Shown piece after piece: positions 62,396 to 64,000 of a stretch of DNA of 64,000 nt. A model generated the notes under the pieces. It was given only the letters and a program-made list of their open reading frames with translations. It ran no database searches and had not been told where the DNA came from. Position numbers and translations under genes: made by a program. The stretch is from Methylobacterium sp. DB0501 (GTDB lineage: Bacteria > Pseudomonadota > Alphaproteobacteria > Rhizobiales > Beijerinckiaceae): positions 186,001 through 250,000 of the forward strand of contig NZ_JAAKGV010000003.1 in the NCBI RefSeq assembly GCF_011043735.1, read 5' to 3'. Position 1 is the first letter of the stretch, and every line of letters starts with the position of its first letter.

Positions 62396-62435
62396 TGACA
62401 CGCATTCCGGAAGGGATCTTCCGGAATGCGTGTCA
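62396..62435. repeat. Variable-arm hairpin repeat, copy 3
   Basis: TGACACGCATTCCGGAAG (62396-62413), a 4-nt loop and the exact reverse complement (62418-62435). The upstream flank TCGCTCAGGCGCCGCGCGGG, CTGGTGA is nearly identical to copy 2. It ends 14 bp beyond the stop of the minus-strand peptide gene and could terminate it. Confidence 0.85.
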
Positions 62436-62449
62436 GCCCATCCGCGCTT

Positions 62450-62596
62450 TCAGCAAACCCGCGACTTGGCCCCGCAGCCGGTCGGGGCCGGGGGCGGGCA
62501 GGCCGGGGCCGGGGGCGGGCAGGGCGGCGGGGGGCAGGCGGGGAGGCAGCAGCCGCCGGCGACGGAACCGAGGGACTTCGCGTCGAGCTTCTTCAT
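62450..62596 (-). CDS. Cys/Pro-rich peptide with double-glycine leader (putative RiPP or secreted peptide precursor)
   Basis: A 48-residue frame. Residues 1-15 are MKKLDAKSLGSVAGG, which fits the double-glycine leader rule exactly: Leu at -12 and -7, Val at -4, Gly-Gly at -2/-1. The 33-residue core starts CCLPACPPPPCPPP and goes on with APACPPPAP, TGCGAKSRVC; seven Cys and 13 Pro, no acidic residue. Such leaders are cut by the C39 peptidase domain of ABC exporters during secretion. No C39 transporter or modifying enzyme is visible in the window, so it would depend on a distant exporter. It stands downstream of an AT-rich patch that can hold its promoter. Too short for routine gene calling. 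Confidence 0.6.
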   Translation of the reverse strand: MKKLDAKSLGSVAGGCCLPACPPPPCPPPAPACPPPAPTGCGAKSRVC

Positions 62597-62636
62597 GATG
62601 CCATTCTCTGTAACCGGCAGATCTCACCGCGCTGCC

Positions 62637-62777
62637 GTAGTTAAAGAATGGTTCACGTTCTGAAGACTGTCCAGTAAGGTTCGAATACTGTTACAATCAG
62701 AAAAAACTAGAAACATGAGAATGATATGCTTGGCAATGACTTGATGTGTTAGATCTTGCATTACGTAGGTATTTTTG
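62637..62777. other. AT-rich patch
   Basis: In 62641-62760 I count 43 G or C in 120 bases (36 percent), against about 70 percent around it. It lies upstream of the peptide gene and downstream of the DeoR gene (both on the minus strand). It contains no ORF of note and is probably promoter DNA or a foreign insert edge. Confidence 0.7.
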
Positions 62778-62837
62778 GCCGGGCATGGCGCGCCGGCGGC
62801 CGGATCGACGTCCGGAGGGAGTCACTCGGTACCGGCA

Positions 62838-63599
62838 TCACTCCGCCGCACGCACCACGCTGGCGCCGGCCTCCTCGGCCTCCGCGCATTGCGCCTGCGT
62901 CGCGCCGGCATCGGTCACCAGCGTCCAGCGCCGGGGCAGCGGGGCCCACGCTCCTTGCGTCGCGCGGCCGAGCTTCGAGGAATCCATCAGGACCACCACC
63001 TCGGCGGCCTGCTCCATCATCAGCGACTTGAGCGAGACCTGCTCGATCGCCGCCTCGCACAGGCCCCGGCCGGCGACGAAGCCGTCGCCGCTGACCACCG
63101 CCTTGTCGGCGGTGAGGCGGCGCAAGGCGGCCTCCGCCAGCGGGCCCAGCGTGCTCATGCTGCCGGGGCGTACCGCGCCGCCGAGCACCGTCAGCGTCAG
63201 GCCGGGCGCGCCGGCGAGCGCGGTCACCAGCGGCAGGTTGTTGGTGATGATCGCGTGCCGCCGCCCGACCAGCCCGGCCCCGAAGGCCGCCACCGTCGAG
63301 CCGCCGTCGAGGACCAGGATGTCGTCGTCGGCCAGCAGGCCCAGGGCCGCCCGGGCGATGGCGGCCTTCTCGGGCCGGGCCTGGGCCTCGCGCTCCGGCA
63401 GGCTGGTCTCAGGGAGGGGATGGGCGATCACCGCGCCGCCATAGGTGCGCCGGATCGTCTTCTCGCTCGCCAGCTGCTGCAGGTCGCGCCGGATCGTCGA
63501 GGCGGAGACGCCGAAGCGCTCCGCCAACTCCTCGACCACGACCTCGCCCGTCCGGAGCGCCTCCAGCAGCAGCGGGTGACGGTGCCGGCCGCGGGTCAC
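62838..63599 (-). CDS. DeoR/GlpR family transcriptional regulator
   Basis: A 253-residue regulator. N-terminal DeoR HTH: RHRHPLLLEALRTGEVVVEE, LAERFGVSASTIRRDLQQLA; then RRTYGGAVIAHPLP, typical of the class. The C-terminal sugar-phosphate sensor has ILVLDGGSTVAAFGAGLVGR, ITNNLPLVTALAG and VSGDGFVAGRGLCEAAIEQ. It lies four bp downstream of a PdxA-family gene, so it probably responds to a phosphorylated sugar acid and controls that catabolic gene set. Confidence 0.93.
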   Translation of the reverse strand: MTRGRHRHPLLLEALRTGEVVVEELAERFGVSASTIRRDLQQLASEKTIRRTYGGAVIAHPLPETSLPEREAQARPEKAAIARAALGLLADDDILVLDGGSTVAAFGAGLVGRRHAIITNNLPLVTALAGAPGLTLTVLGGAVRPGSMSTLGPLAEAALRRLTADKAVVSGDGFVAGRGLCEAAIEQVSLKSLMMEQAAEVVVLMDSSKLGRATQGAWAPLPRRWTLVTDAGATQAQCAEAEEAGASVVRAAE

Positions 63600-63603
63600 G
63601 GGA

Positions 63604-64000
<397 letters not shown>

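Larger units (their letters stand above)
62025..62449. other. Intergenic region with two repeat families
   Basis: 425 bp. It holds the inverted AACCGGT repeat (62050-62115) and the third variable-arm hairpin with its long flank (about 62302-62435). A GCAATCGCC / GCGATTGC palindrome (62331-62349) is also present. No gene is supported here. Confidence 0.7.

Noticed and set aside
62426..62644. Plus-strand Gly/Arg-rich frame over the double-glycine peptide gene
   Set aside because: Low-complexity AGRGRGRAG sequence is the mirror of Pro/Cys codons on the other strand; it has no ribosome site and no protein-like pattern.

Overview
This window is a GC-rich bacterial chromosome segment that most resembles Methylobacterium or a close relative (Alphaproteobacteria, Hyphomicrobiales). 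The grounds are codon use, GTG-rich 4-nt overlapping gene starts, an EcfG/NepR-type general stress module, a RutR-type regulator, and dispersed palindromic intergenic repeats with an AACCGGT core. No rRNA, tRNA or CRISPR array was seen. The placement rests on reading alone, not on a database search.

Layout. 1-5.9 kb: the stub of a tyrosine recombinase, a double receiver protein, an EmrB-type exporter, an Lrp/AsnC regulator divergent from a DUF6356 protein, a lone NMT1-type binding protein and two small secreted proteins. 6.2-16 kb: housekeeping genes cysS, a decayed MNT/HEPN toxin-antitoxin pair, a DUF1737 gene, a LOG-family gene, a LysM protein, an Atm1-type ABC exporter, psd-pssA, tam and mscL. 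16.2-19 kb: a stress island with a NepR-like protein, a DUF1236 protein behind a near-consensus EcfG promoter, and a sigma factor in which a NepR-like segment is fused to the N-terminus of EcfG; then a class II amidotransferase. 19-21.3 kb: an NCS1 transporter with a RutR-like operator and a RutR-like regulator.

21.4-32.8 kb is one long minus-strand operon for a respiratory chain branch: alternative complex III (ActA, ActB, a fused ActC-ActD, ActE, ActF), a small membrane-anchored protein, and an A2-type caa3 oxidase (subunits II, I, III, IV). 33-45 kb is mixed: GNAT, PRC-barrel, PIG-L deacetylase, a frameshifted glycoside hydrolase, an M20 amidohydrolase, ferredoxin-NADP reductase, a hydantoin-racemase-like protein, a polysaccharide deacetylase, debris of a phosphatase and a methyltransferase, and an FUSC transporter.

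45.3-51.3 kb holds the most striking system: a TPP riboswitch followed by six tightly coupled minus-strand genes encoding a LuxE-like acyl activating enzyme, a LuxC-like acyl reductase, a complete NMT1/THI5-type ABC importer and a short-chain dehydrogenase. Together they read as import of a thiamin-related carboxylic acid and its two-step reduction to an alcohol, that is, a thiamin salvage route. I know of no experimental description of it.

51.4-62 kb: an AmpG-like permease, then a polyamine/opine-type ABC importer run with a TetR regulator, an amidohydrolase, a CobW-type metallochaperone GTPase and a second, divergent amidohydrolase. 62-64 kb: repeats, a tiny gene on the minus strand for a Cys/Pro-rich peptide with a textbook double-glycine leader in front of an AT-rich patch, a DeoR regulator and the end of a PdxA-family gene.
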